In this document: positions 63,366 to 64,000 of the stretch, piece after piece
How the letters are laid out: the number at the start of each line of letters is the position of its first letter
Numbering within the stretch: position 1 is the first letter of the stretch
From: Petrolisthes cinctipes
Lineage: Eukaryota; Arthropoda; Malacostraca; Decapoda; Porcellanidae
Assembly: GCA_033782935.1 (NCBI GenBank)
Contig: JAWQEG010000526.1
Span: forward strand, 707,501-771,500
Length of the DNA: 64,000 bases
Direction: 5' to 3'
Program-made: the position numbers and the translations under genes
The notes under the pieces: generated by a model
What the model was told of the DNA's origin: nothing
What the model saw: only the letters and a program-made list of their open reading frames with translations
Databases searched by the model: none

Positions 63366-64000
63366 ATTTTGAAAATACTCTAACACTGAGTAGGAATGAA
63401 CAGATTGCTTCTGGGACCCCAAAATATTGAATTTTCGGGTGTTTTGAGCCTGAATTTGAGATATAAACGGGTACTGATGATGCATGCACATATCGACTTT
63501 TGTGCACCTAAAAGATCGATTTTCAGTATGTTTTGAGCATGTTTTTTGAAAATACTCTAACACGGAGTAGGCATGTACAGATCGCTTCTGGGACCCCTAA
63601 ATATCGAATTTTCGGGTGTTTTGGGACTGAATTTGAGATATCGACTTTTTGGCACCTAAAAGATCGATTTTTAGCATGTTTTTAGCCTATATTTTGAAAA
63701 TATTCTAGCACTGAGTAGGCATGTACAGATTGCTTCTGGGACCCCAAAATATTGAATTTTCGGGTGTTTTGAGCCTGAATTTGAGATATAAACGGGTACA
63801 GAAGATACATGCACATATTGACTTTGGGCACCAAAAATATCGATTTTCAGCATGTTTTGGGCCTGAATTTTGAAAATACTCTAACACGGAATAGGCATGT
63901 ACAGATTGCTTCTGGGACTCCAAAATATCGAATTTTCGGGTGTTTAGGGCAAGAATTTGAGATATAAACGGGTACAGAAGATGCATGCACATATCGACTT
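63366..64000 (+). repeat. Right-edge block, resumes HOR E then diverges
   Basis: Up to about 63,700 the sequence matches 56,025-56,360, sharing GGAATGAACAGATTG, ACTGATGATGC and CATGTTTTTTGAAAATAC. Beyond it, the La monomer has GTGTTTTGAG and ACAGAAGATAC where copy 2 has GTGCTTTGAG and ACACAAGATAC, so this is a different La. Private changes are CACGGAATAGGC and GGGACTCCAAAATATCG. The array runs off the edge. Confidence 0.82.

Larger units (their letters stand above)
1..64000 (+). repeat. Continuous tandem satellite array with higher-order structure
   Basis: The landmark GGCATGTACAGAT (or a truncated or one-base variant of it) recurs every 138 to 181 bp from the first to the last line, always in the same orientation. 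Spacings fall into classes of 176, 177 and 148 bp, with rarer 161 and 138. The array is AT-rich and contains no unique spacer, mobile element or recognisable gene. The 176-177 bp length resembles many plant centromeric satellites (established knowledge); assigning this array to a centromere is inference. I do not recognise the family. The window starts and ends inside monomers, so the array extends beyond both edges. Confidence 0.97.

Noticed and set aside
297..63992. Some 200 open frames of 60-226 codons, nearly all on the minus strand, with the recurring peptide MLEYFQNT
   Set aside because: They are the repeat read in different frames. Starts and stops fall at the same monomer positions, overlapping frames carry the same motifs, copies differ by indels that shift frame, and no domain or ribosome or promoter context is seen. 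None is listed as a gene.
1..64000. CRISPR-like regular repeats
   Set aside because: The repeated unit is contiguous and 138-181 bp long, without unique spacers between short repeats, and there are no cas genes.
1..64000. Telomeric repeat or rDNA spacer
   Set aside because: No run of TTTAGGG or TTAGGG units occurs, and no rRNA sequence flanks the array in this window.
1..64000. Embedded transposon, LTR or inverted array segment
   Set aside because: I found no sequence departing from the monomer family, no terminal repeats with target-site duplication, and no reverse-complement landmark. The S, 161-bp and 138-bp length variants are explained by small deletions rather than insertions.
1..64000. 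tRNA or other small RNA gene
   Set aside because: The short dyads have arms of at most 7-8 bp and no cloverleaf or conserved A and B boxes could be traced. A palindromic repeat base is a sufficient explanation.
1..64000. Naming the species or an existing satellite family
   Set aside because: Monomer length and CpG decay suggest a eukaryote, perhaps a plant, but I do not recognise the sequence as any named family, and without a database search a name would be a guess.

Overview
The whole 64 kb window is one uninterrupted, head-to-tail satellite DNA array. I found no protein-coding gene, RNA gene, transposon, CRISPR array or unique sequence, and no inverted segment. This points to a eukaryotic chromosome, most likely centromeric or pericentromeric heterochromatin. 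A plant source is plausible: monomers of 176-177 bp are in the usual range for plant centromeric satellites, and much of the variation looks like CpG to TpG decay. I do not recognise the repeat family and cannot name the species.

The basic unit is a trimer of about 501 bp made of two long monomers and one short one: La (176 bp), Lb (177 bp) and S (148 bp). S equals a long monomer minus 29 bp, with an ATAT repeat at the breakpoints. Two further length variants recur: S with a 10-bp loss (138 bp) and La with a 15-bp loss (161 bp). About 380 monomers fill the window. Some trimers lack or gain a monomer, and some monomers are La/S or Lb/S chimeras.

Trimers are assembled into larger higher-order repeats (HORs) that differ along the window. 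From 1 to about 14.0 kb there are 2,485-bp (15-mer) and 2,976-bp units, plus a 2.2-kb block duplicated 10,565 bp away. From 14.0 to 19.7 kb there are two copies, indistinguishable where I compared them, of a 2,819-bp 17-mer. From 20.5 to 34.2 kb there are three versions of a 4,264-bp 26-mer that gain or lose an R segment. From 34.2 to 37.8 kb the array is a more irregular mosaic. From 37.8 to 52.6 kb there is a tandem pair of 7,536/7,221 bp. From 51.5 kb to the end there is a 4,845-bp 29-mer pair with a nested 2,496-bp 15-mer duplication. Several duplication junctions can be placed to within about 20 bp by diagnostic variants.

The many open frames on the minus strand are by-products of the repeat: 177 and 501 are multiples of three, so stop-free frames recur. 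The features below tile the window as repeat blocks, with representative monomers and short symmetric motifs. The points most worth checking are a dyad symmetry kept by a paired base change between Lb and S, the nested duplication history, and whether the near-identical blocks are real or assembly artefacts.
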